The position numbers were made by a program, and so were the translations under genes. This document shows positions 8,522 to 17,210 of a DNA stretch of 64,000 nucleotides, one piece after another (within the stretch, counting starts at the first letter, position 1; the number at the start of each line of letters is the position of its first letter). The notes below the pieces were generated by a model that saw nothing but the letters and a program-made list of their open reading frames with translations, ran no database searches and had not been told where the DNA came from. This stretch comes from G963676795 sp963677215 (GTDB lineage: Bacteria > Desulfobacterota > Desulfuromonadia > Desulfuromonadales > Geopsychrobacteraceae). The stretch spans positions 2,232,001 to 2,296,000 of the forward strand of contig OY781919.1 of assembly GCA_963677215.1 (NCBI GenBank), read 5' to 3'.

Positions 8522-8576
8522 CAAAAAACTTCCCCCTCAGAGAATATCGATCGAAACTCTGTGGGGGAAGTTTTTG
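8522..8576 (+). terminator. Rho-independent terminator of the FKBP gene
   Basis: CAAAAAACTTCCCCC at 8522-8536 pairs with GGGGGAAGTTTTTG at 8563-8576. A shorter AGAG/CTCT pairing lies inside the loop. The 3' arm ends in a T run followed by GTTTTTC. Confidence 0.85.
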
Positions 8577-8606
8577 TTTTTCATGAGACTATAGTTTAAG
8601 CCAAAA

Positions 8607-8640
8607 AAGCCCGTCATGAATCCATGACGGGCTTGCTTTT
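8607..8640. terminator. Bidirectional terminator between FKBP and PEP-CTERM genes
   Basis: AAGCCCGTCATG (8607-8618) pairs perfectly with CATGACGGGCTT (8623-8634) around a four-base loop. An A run before the stem and T runs after it would make it work on both strands. It lies 17 bp beyond the stop of the minus-strand PEP-CTERM gene. Confidence 0.85.
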
Positions 8641-8651
8641 TTATGAAATAA

Positions 8652-9254
8652 TTATTTTTTCATCCTGCGACGATAAAGAGCCAAACTGCCAAGCCCTGTT
8701 CCAAGGAGAATGAGTGTTGCCGGTTCTGGTACGGGGGCTGCAGTTTCTTCAGCCTGTACAGTGAGGTTGGCTCCCTCAATTCTGAAATCGTTGTCCCAGT
8801 CATATTTACTTTCTTTTACTGCAAAAACAATAGAAGTAAATAAACCATCTTGTAGGTAGTCCAAAAGACCTGTTGAATTTAAATCAATAGTCAGTGTTGT
8901 TGTGGCAGCCTTGTTTCCAAAGAAAATCCACCATTGCCAGCCACCAAGATCAAAATATTGCTCAGTTATCAGGATGTCACCATCGAAAAAAACAGCTGAA
9001 ATACTGATGGTTTCATCCTGAGGGTCTTCAGACCATATGTCAAATACAAGATTTGCAGAGGTTATTGCTTCTGAGTTTGGATCATAACCATAGTCAAGGA
9101 TATTGAAATCAAAAGTTATACTTTGATTCAAAAATATATCTACATATGCTCCATCGTTAAAAGAGCCATAATAATTATCAGTGTAGATTTGTGTCGCAAC
9201 TGCACTACTCGACCAAAGTAGAACAAAAAGAAGAATTATTAATATATTTTTCAT
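8652..9254 (-). CDS. PEP-CTERM sorting-domain protein, secreted
   Basis: 200 aa. A signal peptide (MKNILIILLFVLLW, cut probably after SSAVA) is followed by a beta-rich, aromatic and Asp/Asn-rich body. The C-terminal PEP-CTERM signal consists of VPEPATLILLGTGLG plus a hydrophobic helix and RRRMKK. Such proteins are exported, cut by an exosortase and often linked to exopolysaccharide. No exosortase is in this window. The start is MKN at 9254 because GGAGATAAT sits directly before it; an upstream in-frame ATG at 9266 would swallow that ribosome site. The function of the mature domain is unknown. Confidence 0.88.
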   Translation of the reverse strand: MKNILIILLFVLLWSSSAVATQIYTDNYYGSFNDGAYVDIFLNQSITFDFNILDYGYDPNSEAITSANLVFDIWSEDPQDETISISAVFFDGDILITEQYFDLGGWQWWIFFGNKAATTTLTIDLNSTGLLDYLQDGLFTSIVFAVKESKYDWDNDFRIEGANLTVQAEETAAPVPEPATLILLGTGLGSLALYRRRMKK

Positions 9255-9266
9255 TATTATCTCCAT

Positions 9267-9648
9267 TTATAAAGAGCATGAGCTTATATGGGCAAAGCAA
9301 TAATTAAGCCAATTGATTTTATCGCGTTATTTCAGTGTATTCATCTTTATTGCCATGGGTGTGTTAGAAAAAACGACTTTTATAGATTGTTATGCTAATT
9401 CGGGATCTTTTTGAATTCGTTCGATATTACAGTTGTTTATAGTTTTGTCTGTGTATAGCTGTGAGTTTTTCCTATTTGCTATTTAAATATGTGTAAAGAA
9501 AGTCGACAAAGCGTGATTGTGTAAAAAGACGCTATAGGTCATTTATATTTTAATGTCCTGAATTCCTGCCTCAGTTTAAATTGTTTACAAATCTTTACGC
9601 ACTGCATAGTCGGCACTTTGGTATAGTCATTATTAGTGGGGGGGCTAT
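9267..9648. other. Gene-free AT-rich divergent promoter region
   Basis: About 380 bp between the minus-strand PEP-CTERM gene and the plus-strand DUF4405 gene. Strongly AT-rich with no coding-like frame. It must hold promoters for both genes, but I found no -35/-10 or -24/-12 pair good enough to call and no riboswitch-like motif. Confidence 0.6.
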
Positions 9649-10473
9649 ATGAATATACGAAAAATTACATCCTTGACGGGTCTGATCTCATTCGTGTTAC
9701 TGATTCTGACCAGTGTCATTCTCTACATTGTTCCCTCTGGGCGAGTGGCCTACTGGGCTAGTTGGGAACTATGGGGGCTGAGCAAGGATCAGTGGGCTGA
9801 GGTTCATATCAACCTGGGTGTTCTGCTGTTGATCGCGATGATCCTGCACATCTGGCTGAACTGGAAGCCGATGATCAGCTACATGCGCAGCAAAACCCGT
9901 CAGTTCAGGCTGTTTACGGCCGATTTTAATGTTTCCCTGATTATTACCCTGGTGGTTTTCTTCGGTACGATCGCAGGGATTCCGCCGATGAGTTCGGTTA
10001 TTCAGTTGGGTGCCGATATTACCGAGAACACAAATCAGTATTACGGTGAACCTCCCTACGGTCATGCCGAGTTGTCGGCTCTGTCTGATTTTGCCCACAA
10101 GGTTGATGTCGATCTGGATGAGGCCATCGGCTGCCTGGATGCTGCCGGATATAAGGTTCCAGATCGGCAGATGACGATCGGAGAGTTGGCCGAGCTGAAT
10201 GGTGTAGCTCCTGGTCAGCTTTATGCAGTTATGAAGCCGGAAACGCCTGGAGAGATAAAGGTCATGCCGGAAGAGCCTCCAGGAGGTACGGGACAGAAGA
10301 AGCTTGGTGCTCTCTGTGAAATATATCAGTTGAATGTCGGGTCGATTGTTGCCGACCTGGCGGATATTGGGATTGCGGCAACACCCGAACAGACGTTGAA
10401 AGAGATTGGTACGGCGGTCGGCAAAGATCCACATGCCATCTATGCTTTGATCTATTCCATCAGTCACCAGTAG
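9649..10473 (+). CDS. DUF4405-type membrane protein, probable cytochrome b-like
   Basis: 274 aa. Three membrane segments in the first 120 residues (about 10-30, 50-70 and 92-112), with His in the second helix region (EVHINLGVLLLIAMILHIWLNW) as in DUF4405 or cytochrome b561-like proteins. The last 150 residues are soluble and have two similar stretches (LSDFAHKVDVDLDEAIGCL and LCEIYQLNVGSIVADLADIG), each followed by a TIGELAEL or TLKEIGTA type segment, which looks like an internal duplication of a small helical domain. GTGGGGGGG precedes the ATG. It stands alone between two intergenic regions. A role in membrane electron transfer is plausible but not shown. Confidence 0.75.
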   Translation: MNIRKITSLTGLISFVLLILTSVILYIVPSGRVAYWASWELWGLSKDQWAEVHINLGVLLLIAMILHIWLNWKPMISYMRSKTRQFRLFTADFNVSLIITLVVFFGTIAGIPPMSSVIQLGADITENTNQYYGEPPYGHAELSALSDFAHKVDVDLDEAIGCLDAAGYKVPDRQMTIGELAELNGVAPGQLYAVMKPETPGEIKVMPEEPPGGTGQKKLGALCEIYQLNVGSIVADLADIGIAATPEQTLKEIGTAVGKDPHAIYALIYSISHQ

Positions 10474-10595
10474 CGGGTTGGCAGTTCTGTATGTGACATG
10501 CTAGGCCGTCGTCTTTGATCTTGTTGATAAAGTCGAACAAGATATTCGGCAATTCAGGCAGATTTGTGTTCTCCGGCGATTTCAATGCTGCTTAG

Positions 10596-10706
10596 CTAGC
10601 CGTGGGCAATCGTTGTGGCGAAATGGAGCTCCGGGGCGATATGGATCTGCTGATGATCGCCGGTAATGACAGCGAATTGTTTGATTCGTTGCTGGACGAT
10701 TTTTAG
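10596..10706 (-). pseudogene. Fragment of a MaoC-like hydratase gene
   Basis: On the minus strand a 36-codon stretch reads QQRIKQFAVITGDHQQIHI, then APELHFATTIAHG and a stop. FAxxTGDHQxIHxxPE and TIAHG in that order and spacing are the hallmark of MaoC-type (R)-hydratases, where the Asp and His are catalytic. A stop follows TIAHG at once, and another stop lies just upstream of the fragment. The rest of the usual 150 aa domain cannot be found in a single frame. It lies upstream of, and may once have been cotranscribed near, minus-strand bcp. The remainder of 10474-10775 holds no other recognisable gene. Confidence 0.65.
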
Positions 10707-10775
10707 CTATTTTCCAACATGAACCTCGGTGTCGAGTTGGGGCTAATTCGGTTGAGGAAGCTGTTCAGTTTGTCC

Positions 10776-11252
10776 TCATTCATTGACAAGGTCACGAATA
10801 TAGGTTAGAACCTGCTCCGGATGCTCGCCCGCCTTTGCGACTTTGGGCCAGTGCTTGATGACTGTTCCGTCCTTGTCGATCAGCACGGTTGAGCGAATAC
10901 AGCCGAGCGAGGTTTTGCCGTAGAGTTTTTTCTCTCCCCAGGCCGCGTAATCCTGAAGCATTTTTGTTTCCGGATCTGACAGAAGAGGGAAGGGCAGGTC
11001 GTACTTGGCGCTGAAGTTGGTATGAGATTTAAGGCTGTCCTTGCTGACCCCGAGGATTTTTATTCCCATGTCGAGCAGCTCAGAATAGGCATCTCTGAAT
11101 CCGCAGGCTTCTTTGGTGCAGCCTGGGGTACTGTCTTTGGGATAAAAGAAAATAACCAGTCTGGTGCCGCTGTAGTCACTGAGGGAATGTGATTTGCTGT
11201 CGCTTCCCTGAAGAGTGAAAGCAGGAGCTTGCTGCCCTTCTTTTAAGGCCAT
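10776..11252 (-). CDS. bcp: Thioredoxin-dependent thiol peroxidase (Bcp/PrxQ family)
   Basis: 158 aa peroxiredoxin that reduces hydrogen peroxide and organic hydroperoxides with electrons from thioredoxin. It shows FYPKDSTPGCTKEACGFRD with the peroxidatic Cys after the PG and a second Cys five residues later, as in two-Cys PrxQ proteins, and the conserved Arg in GCIRSTVLIDKDG. Full length, no signal peptide. The start is ATG 11252 behind GGGGAGAA. It lies just downstream of the MazG-like gene with which it should be cotranscribed (2 bp gap). Confidence 0.93.
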   Translation of the reverse strand: MALKEGQQAPAFTLQGSDSKSHSLSDYSGTRLVIFFYPKDSTPGCTKEACGFRDAYSELLDMGIKILGVSKDSLKSHTNFSAKYDLPFPLLSDPETKMLQDYAAWGEKKLYGKTSLGCIRSTVLIDKDGTVIKHWPKVAKAGEHPEQVLTYIRDLVNE

Positions 11253-11254
11253 GA

Positions 11255-11536
11255 TCAGTTCTCCCCATCATCATTATTGTTGAGCAGTCTGTCCAGTTTG
11301 CTCAGCTTGGCTGTGATGGCCTGGTCTACTTTTTCCGTCCCGAGCATCCAGCTGAGCTGGCCGAGCATCAGTGTTACATCGGCAAGTTCTTCAATGACCT
11401 CGTTTTCGCCGATCCTGCCTCTTTTATAGTGTTTGAGGGCAGCGATCAGTTCGGCACATTCTTCGATCATCTGATCGTATTGCGCTTCGCTCCCCCATTT
11501 GTCGAGGGTCGCCTGGTAGATTTCTTCAAGAGACAT
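11255..11536 (-). CDS. MazG-like nucleotide pyrophosphohydrolase
   Basis: 93 aa all-alpha NTP-PPase of the MazG/phosphoribosyl-ATP pyrophosphatase-like family. The metal-binding signature is seen as QMIEECAELIAALKHYKRG (EExxE) followed by EVIEELADVTLML (ExxD). It hydrolyses nucleoside triphosphates to monophosphates and pyrophosphate; the substrate is unknown, with house-cleaning the usual suggestion. It is followed two bases later by bcp and is 25 bp downstream of the response regulator gene, so it could be the tail of that operon. Confidence 0.85.
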   Translation of the reverse strand: MSLEEIYQATLDKWGSEAQYDQMIEECAELIAALKHYKRGRIGENEVIEELADVTLMLGQLSWMLGTEKVDQAITAKLSKLDRLLNNNDDGEN

Positions 11537-11561
11537 GGTCGACCTTTGGCAGATGCTGTTG

Positions 11562-12320
11562 TCAGTCTTCTTTGTGACGGTGTTGACGCTGGTACTGCTT
11601 GAACCAGATCTGGAACTCTTTTTCTTCGCTTTCCATCTCGAAGGCGTTGATCAATCCTCTAGCCAGGGAGACTGCCACTGCTCTGTTGCGCAGGTTGAAC
11701 GAGTCACCGACCTTGTCACTGTGAAACTGCTCCTGGTCGATGCCCAACTTTGAATACAGGGAGTTGAGTCGGCTCTGGACCCCGCGGCGGGAGAGGTAGC
11801 GACGTTGGGCTATCAGGTTGTCGGTCAGGCCGAGGGAAATATCCAGCAGTGCCTCGTACTCAATGTCGGAAAGTGCGGTCAGGCTGTGTCCGGCCCGTCC
11901 CTGGACCTTGCGGACCTCTGGATCGATCCAGCACTGTTCCTCAAGAAGAACGGTACGTACTGCAGATGCAATGCGATCAAGTGGGCTGGACTTGAGGATG
12001 TAGCCATAGACTGTTTCTGGAGGCACGATTTTGGCCAACGAGCGCACGTACATTTCATCCTTGTACTGACTCCAGAAGATGATGCGTGCCTGAGGTTTCT
12101 TGTCCCACAGGTTTCTGGCGAATTCGATGCCGTTCATTTCCGGCATCTGAATGTCGCTGATGACCAGAGGTTTGTCTCGTGACAATCCAATCTCCAGGGC
12201 GGAACTGCCGTTCGGAGCCCGGGTGATGACAACGCCTTCATCCCAATCTTTCAGCAGATGTTCAAGAAATTCGTAATCTTTCGGGTTGTCTTCAGCAATC
12301 AGAATGTCAAGCTGACTCAT
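11562..12320 (-). CDS. NarL-like response regulator
   Basis: 252 aa. Residues 1-130 are a receiver (LDILIAEDNPKDYEFL, phospho-acceptor in VISDIQMPEMNG near residue 56, conserved Lys in GYILKSS). Residues 155-215 carry a LuxR/GerE-like helix-turn-helix (LTALSDIEYEALLDISLGLT, then LSRRGVQSRLNSLYSKLGI), somewhat divergent from the NarL norm. A Glu/Gln-rich tail follows. AGGAGAAG precedes the ATG. Its start overlaps the end of the kinase gene upstream by 14 bp, so the two form one two-component system. The target genes are unknown; the adjacent mazG-like and bcp genes are possible members of the same transcript. Confidence 0.88.
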   Translation of the reverse strand: MSQLDILIAEDNPKDYEFLEHLLKDWDEGVVITRAPNGSSALEIGLSRDKPLVISDIQMPEMNGIEFARNLWDKKPQARIIFWSQYKDEMYVRSLAKIVPPETVYGYILKSSPLDRIASAVRTVLLEEQCWIDPEVRKVQGRAGHSLTALSDIEYEALLDISLGLTDNLIAQRRYLSRRGVQSRLNSLYSKLGIDQEQFHSDKVGDSFNLRNRAVAVSLARGLINAFEMESEEKEFQIWFKQYQRQHRHKED

Positions 12321-13707
12321 TGTCTTCTCCTACATTGGCAGGAATGTGATAATTAAGCTCAAACCGTGTTCCGCTAGAGAACCGGGACTTTTTCCAGGAA
12401 ACTTCAGCGCCAATCGCTTTGGCTCTCTCCCGCATATTGTTCAGGCCACGCCCTTTTCCCAAGGTCTCCTTGACCGGCATTCCGGCCCCGTTGTCTTCCA
12501 CGGAGAAAACCAGGGTGCCTTCGCAGACATCCATGTTGACCTCATAGCGGGATGCCTGGGCGTGTTTGATGACGTTCTGGATCGCCTCAATGGCAATGCG
12601 GTAGATATTCAGTTGGTGTAGCCGGCCGATTTTGACACTGTAGGCATCAGGGGTGATGTGCAGATTGTAGATCGGCAGGTCGTCGCTGTTACAGTGTTCA
12701 TCGAGATGGGCTTCGATGGTCGCACCAAGACCGAGGATTTCCAGTGCCTGTGGGTGAAGATTGTTCATGATGTCGCGCAGGTTGTTGATGGCCTTCGACA
12801 GGTCATTGAATAAGTGTTCGGCTTGATTGCGCCGGTTGGGGTTTTCGTCTTCAAGAGACAGGCTGCGTAAGCCGCGGAGGATGCCCGATAGGTCTGAGAG
12901 GGTCTGATCATGGAGATCCATGGCGATTCTCCGACGTTCTTCTGCAGCCCCCTCCAGTAACTTCTCTGTACCGACGACCTGGACAAGTTTTCGGGTCATG
13001 CGGTGAATCGACAGAGCGACGATGTCAAGCTCATCCTTCAGTTTGTGGGGCGGCTGTGGAGCTTCAAGTTTGCCGTCTGCAATCTGGGCTGCATAGGTCG
13101 AAAGGGTCTGGATGCGAATGAAGATGCGTCGGCTGAAATAAAGGGAGATAGTCATGCCAAGCAGGATTGCCAGCAACAGCACCGACATCACGACGATAGC
13201 GGCACGCTCTACCAGGCTGTTAATGTCTTCTTCCTGGGTGGCGCGCAGGCGATGGCTGTAGACCTGAGTCAGGCTCGACAGGCTTGAAAGTTCGGCTCTG
13301 AATTCGGCAAAAGACTGAGCTATTTCTTCGGGCTCATTTGTGCCTGTCGGGTTCAGACTGTGCGCCATTTCGGCCAGCAGATAGATTCTGTTGTTGTTTT
13401 TTAGTGGTCCAAAGGGTTTGACCCTGGCCACGGCACCGAGCAGGCGATCATAGAGTTCGGCGGCGAGGGCCATATCTTCCGGTGGGGGGACATTGCTGTA
13501 TTGCATAGCCCTGATCAGGACGTGAAGACGTCTGGCGGCCATGTCGGCCTCCGCAAGGGCGCTGAAGGATGTCCCGACCGCGTCGAGTTCCTGACGTTTC
13601 TCTACCAGACTCCAATAGCTGTACTGCATGAAGATGAGAAGGAAGATCAGCAGTACGAAAATTGTTGCCGGGGCGAGTAAAACTTGTTGTTTTACGGGCA
13701 TTCGCAT
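12307..13707 (-). CDS. Membrane histidine kinase, HisKA_3 (NarX-like) type
   Basis: 466 aa. Two membrane helices (about 9-28 and 170-192) enclose a helical periplasmic region of about 140 residues, then a HAMP-like linker. The HisKA_3 domain has its phospho-acceptor in RIAMDLHDQTLSDLSGILRG (near residue 262), and a short HATPase domain follows (VEDNGAGMPVKE, GKGRGLNNMRERA). This is the NarX/DegS class, which pairs with LuxR-type regulators such as the one overlapping its 3' end. The signal sensed is unknown; the periplasmic part is a probable four-helix bundle. Confidence 0.88.
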   Translation of the reverse strand: MRMPVKQQVLLAPATIFVLLIFLLIFMQYSYWSLVEKRQELDAVGTSFSALAEADMAARRLHVLIRAMQYSNVPPPEDMALAAELYDRLLGAVARVKPFGPLKNNNRIYLLAEMAHSLNPTGTNEPEEIAQSFAEFRAELSSLSSLTQVYSHRLRATQEEDINSLVERAAIVVMSVLLLAILLGMTISLYFSRRIFIRIQTLSTYAAQIADGKLEAPQPPHKLKDELDIVALSIHRMTRKLVQVVGTEKLLEGAAEERRRIAMDLHDQTLSDLSGILRGLRSLSLEDENPNRRNQAEHLFNDLSKAINNLRDIMNNLHPQALEILGLGATIEAHLDEHCNSDDLPIYNLHITPDAYSVKIGRLHQLNIYRIAIEAIQNVIKHAQASRYEVNMDVCEGTLVFSVEDNGAGMPVKETLGKGRGLNNMRERAKAIGAEVSWKKSRFSSGTRFELNYHIPANVGEDNESA

Positions 13708-13810
13708 AGGCGGAATTATAGCCTAACACTATCTAAATACACTGTGCAAATGCGCAGAAGTGAAGTGCTTTTACGTTTTTTTTATTGAAATTCAGGTCGG
13801 TCGCAGGAAT

Positions 13811-13853
13811 AAAAAAACCCCAAAGGCCTGGAGGGGGGGGAGGCCTTCGGGGT
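13811..13853 (-). terminator. Rho-independent terminator of the OmpR-type two-component operon
   Basis: On the minus strand ACCCCGAAGGCCT pairs with AGGCCTTTGGGGT (13841-13853 with 13817-13829, one mismatch) around a C-rich loop and is followed by a run of seven T. It lies 81 bp after the stop of the kinase gene at 13935. Confidence 0.88.
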
Positions 13854-13934
13854 GTGCAAACCTCTGTGAGGTTGCTTGTGTGTATTTATACAGGAAGTAT
13901 CTGTGAAAGTGAACAAAAAAAAGTTTAAAAATTC

Positions 13935-15284
13935 TTAGTTAACAATTTTCTGAGTGAAGTCCGCATCGACAGGGAGCGTTACAGTGAAACAACTGCCTTT
14001 TCCTACTTCGGAGGTTACGGTAATTTTGCCATTATGGGCGTTGACGATCCATTCCGCAATAGCCAGACCTAGCCCTGAGCCACCGTCATTGCGATTTTTT
14101 GTTTTGTCGATTCGATAAAAACGCTCAAAGATTTTTTTGAGGTGTTTTTCGTCCATTCCAGTTCCAGTGTCTATGACATGAATAGCCACCTTGTCGTTTG
14201 CGTAGTCGACTTTTATGGTGATGGTTCCATGTTCCGGGGTGTAGCGGATTGCGTTGGTCAGGAGATTGAGGAAGACCTGGCGCAGTCTTACGCTGTCGGC
14301 ACTGATGTAGATATCGATCTTTTCTGGATAAACGAGATTGACGTTGATCTGTTTGCTCTGCGCCAGAATCCCCCCTTGATGCTTGAGCTCAAGGAGGATC
14401 TCCGGAAGGTAGAGCAGGTCGAGGCGAATCGGTAATTCTCCGAGATCGCTCTTGGACAGTGTGAGCAGGTCGTCGATCAGGTAGCTCATCCTGTTGATCT
14501 CTTCCAGATTTGACTCCAGGGTGCGGCGCAGGTCATCGTCCAGACTGCTGCTGCGTATCGACAGCTCTGTTTCACCGCGTAAAATTGTCAGCGGAGTTCT
14601 GAGCTCATGGGTCACGTTTGAGGTGAACTGATGGGCTCGGGTGAGCTCTTCCGATAATTGACGAATCTTTCTGGAATACTCTCTTGTCAGCTCGCGCAGC
14701 AGAGGGTTCGTCAGACTGTCCGGTTCGATGTTCCCGCCACTGGAAAGTTGTTGGACAAGTTGCCTGAGCTCGTTATCCTGGCGGTTGAATAGGTATTTTT
14801 GGAGCAGGTAAAAAAGCAGCAGAATAATGATTCCCGCCAAGGGCAGGACTATCTGTACGCAGTTTATGTAGGCCGCTGACGGCGGTCGGCTTTTGACCTG
14901 AAGGGTCAGCAGATGGGCCGGTAGCGCCGTGACGAGAATTCGTTCCTCTGTCTGGTTGGTGTAGATCAGCTGCGAGCTTTGGACTGAGGTCAGGTTTTGA
15001 TCGGGCTGGTCGGGACAATAGGCTGTATTGTCGGCGGAGAACAGTGAAGTCTGGATGTTGCCGAATTCTACGCGGTTGATGGCCTGGAGCTGTTGGCAGA
15101 AGTTGCTGCTGTCCTGTGCCGCTGAAAAAAAGCGGGCGACCTGGGTCAGCTGGCGATCTGTCTGGGCCTGCTGAAACTGGCGAAACGAATACTGCCAAAA
15201 AAAAACGCCCCCACTCAGCACCAATGCAAGAAAGACAAGGCTTATGAGTGGAAGGCGATTTCTCTTCCCGTCAGTTGTGCTCAA
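13935..15284 (-). CDS. Membrane sensor histidine kinase paired with OmpR-type regulator
   Basis: 449 aa. TTG start directly after the regulator's TAA, nine bases downstream of AAGGAG. A first membrane helix (about 11-31) and a second (about 145-165) enclose a roughly 110-residue periplasmic sensor that contains several Cys (NFCQQL, TAYCPD). HisKA has its His near residue 225 (SNVTHELRTPLTILRG), and the HATPase is complete (LLTNAIRYTPEHG, VIDTGTGMDEKHL, GSGLGLAIAEW). No clear HAMP signature is visible. Its ligand is unknown. It works with the adjacent regulator, and a terminator follows. Confidence 0.9.
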   Translation of the reverse strand: MSTTDGKRNRLPLISLVFLALVLSGGVFFWQYSFRQFQQAQTDRQLTQVARFFSAAQDSSNFCQQLQAINRVEFGNIQTSLFSADNTAYCPDQPDQNLTSVQSSQLIYTNQTEERILVTALPAHLLTLQVKSRPPSAAYINCVQIVLPLAGIIILLLFYLLQKYLFNRQDNELRQLVQQLSSGGNIEPDSLTNPLLRELTREYSRKIRQLSEELTRAHQFTSNVTHELRTPLTILRGETELSIRSSSLDDDLRRTLESNLEEINRMSYLIDDLLTLSKSDLGELPIRLDLLYLPEILLELKHQGGILAQSKQINVNLVYPEKIDIYISADSVRLRQVFLNLLTNAIRYTPEHGTITIKVDYANDKVAIHVIDTGTGMDEKHLKKIFERFYRIDKTKNRNDGGSGLGLAIAEWIVNAHNGKITVTSEVGKGSCFTVTLPVDADFTQKIVN

Positions 15285-15959
15285 TTATTCAGACTCCTTG
15301 AGGACGTACCCGACCCCACGAACGGTATGAATGAGTTTTTTGTCGAAATCGCGGTCAATCTTTTTCCTCAGGTAATTGACGTAGACGTCGATGATATTGG
15401 TAAATGAATCAAATGTGTAATCCCAGACATGCTCCGCGATCATGGTTCTGGTGAGAACCTGGTTCGGATTGCGCATAAAGTACTCGAGCAGGGCATATTC
15501 CTTTGCGGTCAGATCGATTTCCGTGTTGTTTCTCCAGACCTTGTGGCCTACAGGATCAAGACGCAGATCGGCGAAATAGAGCTCGGCTCCCCGGTCCTGA
15601 GACCCTCGGCGAATCAGGGCTCTGACCCGGGCGACCAGTTCGGCAAAAGCAAAGGGCTTGGTCAGGTAGTCGTCACTGCCGATGTCCAGGCCGGAAACAA
15701 TATCCTCAACCGTATCCTTGGCGGTCAGGCAGAGGATAGGTGTTGCGATATTTTTTTCGCGAAGTTCATTGATGGCGCTGAGTCCGTCTTTGCGGGGCAG
15801 CATTACGTCCATAAGGATCAAATCATAGGTCGTACCGGATGCCATTTCGACGCCTTCTTCACCATCATAGGCGACGTCAACCTGGAATTCTTCCTCTTCC
15901 AGCCCCCTCTTGATGAAACTGGCAACCTTTTTTTCGTCTTCTACAACCAGGATGCGCAT
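15285..15959 (-). CDS. OmpR/PhoB-family response regulator
   Basis: 224 aa. Receiver in residues 1-115 (MRILVVEDEKKVASFIKRGL, phospho-acceptor in LILMDVMLPRKDG, Lys in DYLTKPFAFAELVARV). Winged-helix DNA-binding domain in 130-222 (EIDLTAKEYALLEYFMRNP, HTVRGVGYVLKE). The full-length CusR/CopR-like layout suggests control of metal or envelope stress genes, but nothing nearby confirms a target. It is first gene of the operon and adjoins its kinase with no gap. Confidence 0.92.
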   Translation of the reverse strand: MRILVVEDEKKVASFIKRGLEEEEFQVDVAYDGEEGVEMASGTTYDLILMDVMLPRKDGLSAINELREKNIATPILCLTAKDTVEDIVSGLDIGSDDYLTKPFAFAELVARVRALIRRGSQDRGAELYFADLRLDPVGHKVWRNNTEIDLTAKEYALLEYFMRNPNQVLTRTMIAEHVWDYTFDSFTNIIDVYVNYLRKKIDRDFDKKLIHTVRGVGYVLKESE

Positions 15960-16284
15960 CAGGTGGTTTCTCCTTCTTTTTCTATCGAGATCTTTTTTGC
16001 GGGCTGAAGAGCGGGAAATGGCTTAAGGGTTCAGCCTGTTATCGTGTAAGTAGTCAAAACTCATGAAAATTTAAGAAAACTTTAGCAGAGGGTGTGTTCT
16101 CGTGCAAGAGTAAAATAATTGAATTTTAATTATTTTTTTCTTTTTAACGAAAAAAAAGAGTTTTCGACCTGTTAATATAAAATGGATTGTGAAATGTAAA
16201 TGCTGATAATATGAAACATTAATGTTTGGTCCGTTGGCAAAAACTTAGTTGCTTTTAAATGGCACATTCTGTTAGATGTTAATA
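15960..16284. other. AT-rich divergent promoter region
   Basis: About 325 bp between the minus-strand OmpR-type regulator gene and plus-strand prmA. The part nearest prmA is extremely AT-rich with several A and T runs. It must contain promoters for both directions, but I see no operator repeat or pair of hexamers that I would defend, and no gene. Confidence 0.55.
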
Positions 16285-17205
16285 ATGAAAAATAATTGGA
16301 TTCTTGTGGAAATCGAGCTGCCAGGCGCTCTGGTTGATATTGTCGCAGCTGTTCTTGCAGAGCATGATTGCCAGGGAACAGTCGTTGAAGCCCGTACTCT
16401 GGACACCTTCGTTGTTCCGGACGATGAGCTCCTGGCGGAGCAGCTTTATACAATCAAGTCGTATTTTGATGCAACGGTTACGTCGACTGAGTTGGTTGAG
16501 CGGATCCGTAGCGATTTTTCCGAACTGCCGGTTCTTGCTCCCTGGAGTGGGAAGGTTGTTCTGGTCGGGCCGGTCAAAAACGAAGATTGGGCACAGAACT
16601 GGAAACAGAATTTTTCCAGTTTTAAAATTGGTGAAAAGTTGCTGTTCAAGCCCAGCTGGGAAGAAGTCGAGGTTGCCGGCGATGTGCGGGTTATCGAGAT
16701 CGATCCCGGAATGGCTTTTGGAACCGGTACTCACGGCACGACGCGTCTATGTCTTGAAGCGATTGCTGAGTTGTTTGAAGCGCAACAGCCGCCAGCCACC
16801 CTGCTGGATGTCGGAACGGGATCCGGAATCCTGGCCCTTGGTGCCGCCGCTCTTGGCTGCCAGAAGGTGCTCGGCAACGATCTCGATCCGCTTGCCTGCG
16901 AGGTGGCGCGTTCCAATGTTGCGATCAATGGCTACAGCCGCCAGGTTGAGATTACTGAGCAGCCGCTAGAGCAGCTCGAAGGCCAGTTCGATATGGTGGT
17001 TGCCAATATCCTGGCCGAGGAAAACGTCAGGCTGAAACAGTCGCTCTTTGACCATACGGCAGAGGGTGGCTGGCTGGTTCTCTCCGGCATTCTCAGGGAA
17101 AAAGAGGAATTTGTCAGAAATGGCTTTGCGGATCTTGCTCTCAAGGTATTTCCCACCCGCTATCAGGATGAGTGGGTCTGCATGGTCTATCAGCGGCAGG
17201 GCTGA
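16285..17205 (+). CDS. prmA: Ribosomal protein L11 methyltransferase
   Basis: 306 aa SAM-dependent enzyme that trimethylates lysines of ribosomal protein L11. The N-terminal substrate-binding domain (residues 1-100) is followed by the class I methyltransferase fold with FGTGTHGTTRLCLEA, motif I LDVGTGSGILALGAAALG and VVANILAEENV. Start taken at ATG 16285 (MKNNWILVE); an in-frame ATG lies nine bases upstream at 16276 and neither has a clear ribosome site. rsmE follows after 5 bp, so the two translation-apparatus methyltransferases are probably cotranscribed. Confidence 0.93.
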   Translation: MKNNWILVEIELPGALVDIVAAVLAEHDCQGTVVEARTLDTFVVPDDELLAEQLYTIKSYFDATVTSTELVERIRSDFSELPVLAPWSGKVVLVGPVKNEDWAQNWKQNFSSFKIGEKLLFKPSWEEVEVAGDVRVIEIDPGMAFGTGTHGTTRLCLEAIAELFEAQQPPATLLDVGTGSGILALGAAALGCQKVLGNDLDPLACEVARSNVAINGYSRQVEITEQPLEQLEGQFDMVVANILAEENVRLKQSLFDHTAEGGWLVLSGILREKEEFVRNGFADLALKVFPTRYQDEWVCMVYQRQG

Positions 17206-17210
17206 CAGGG

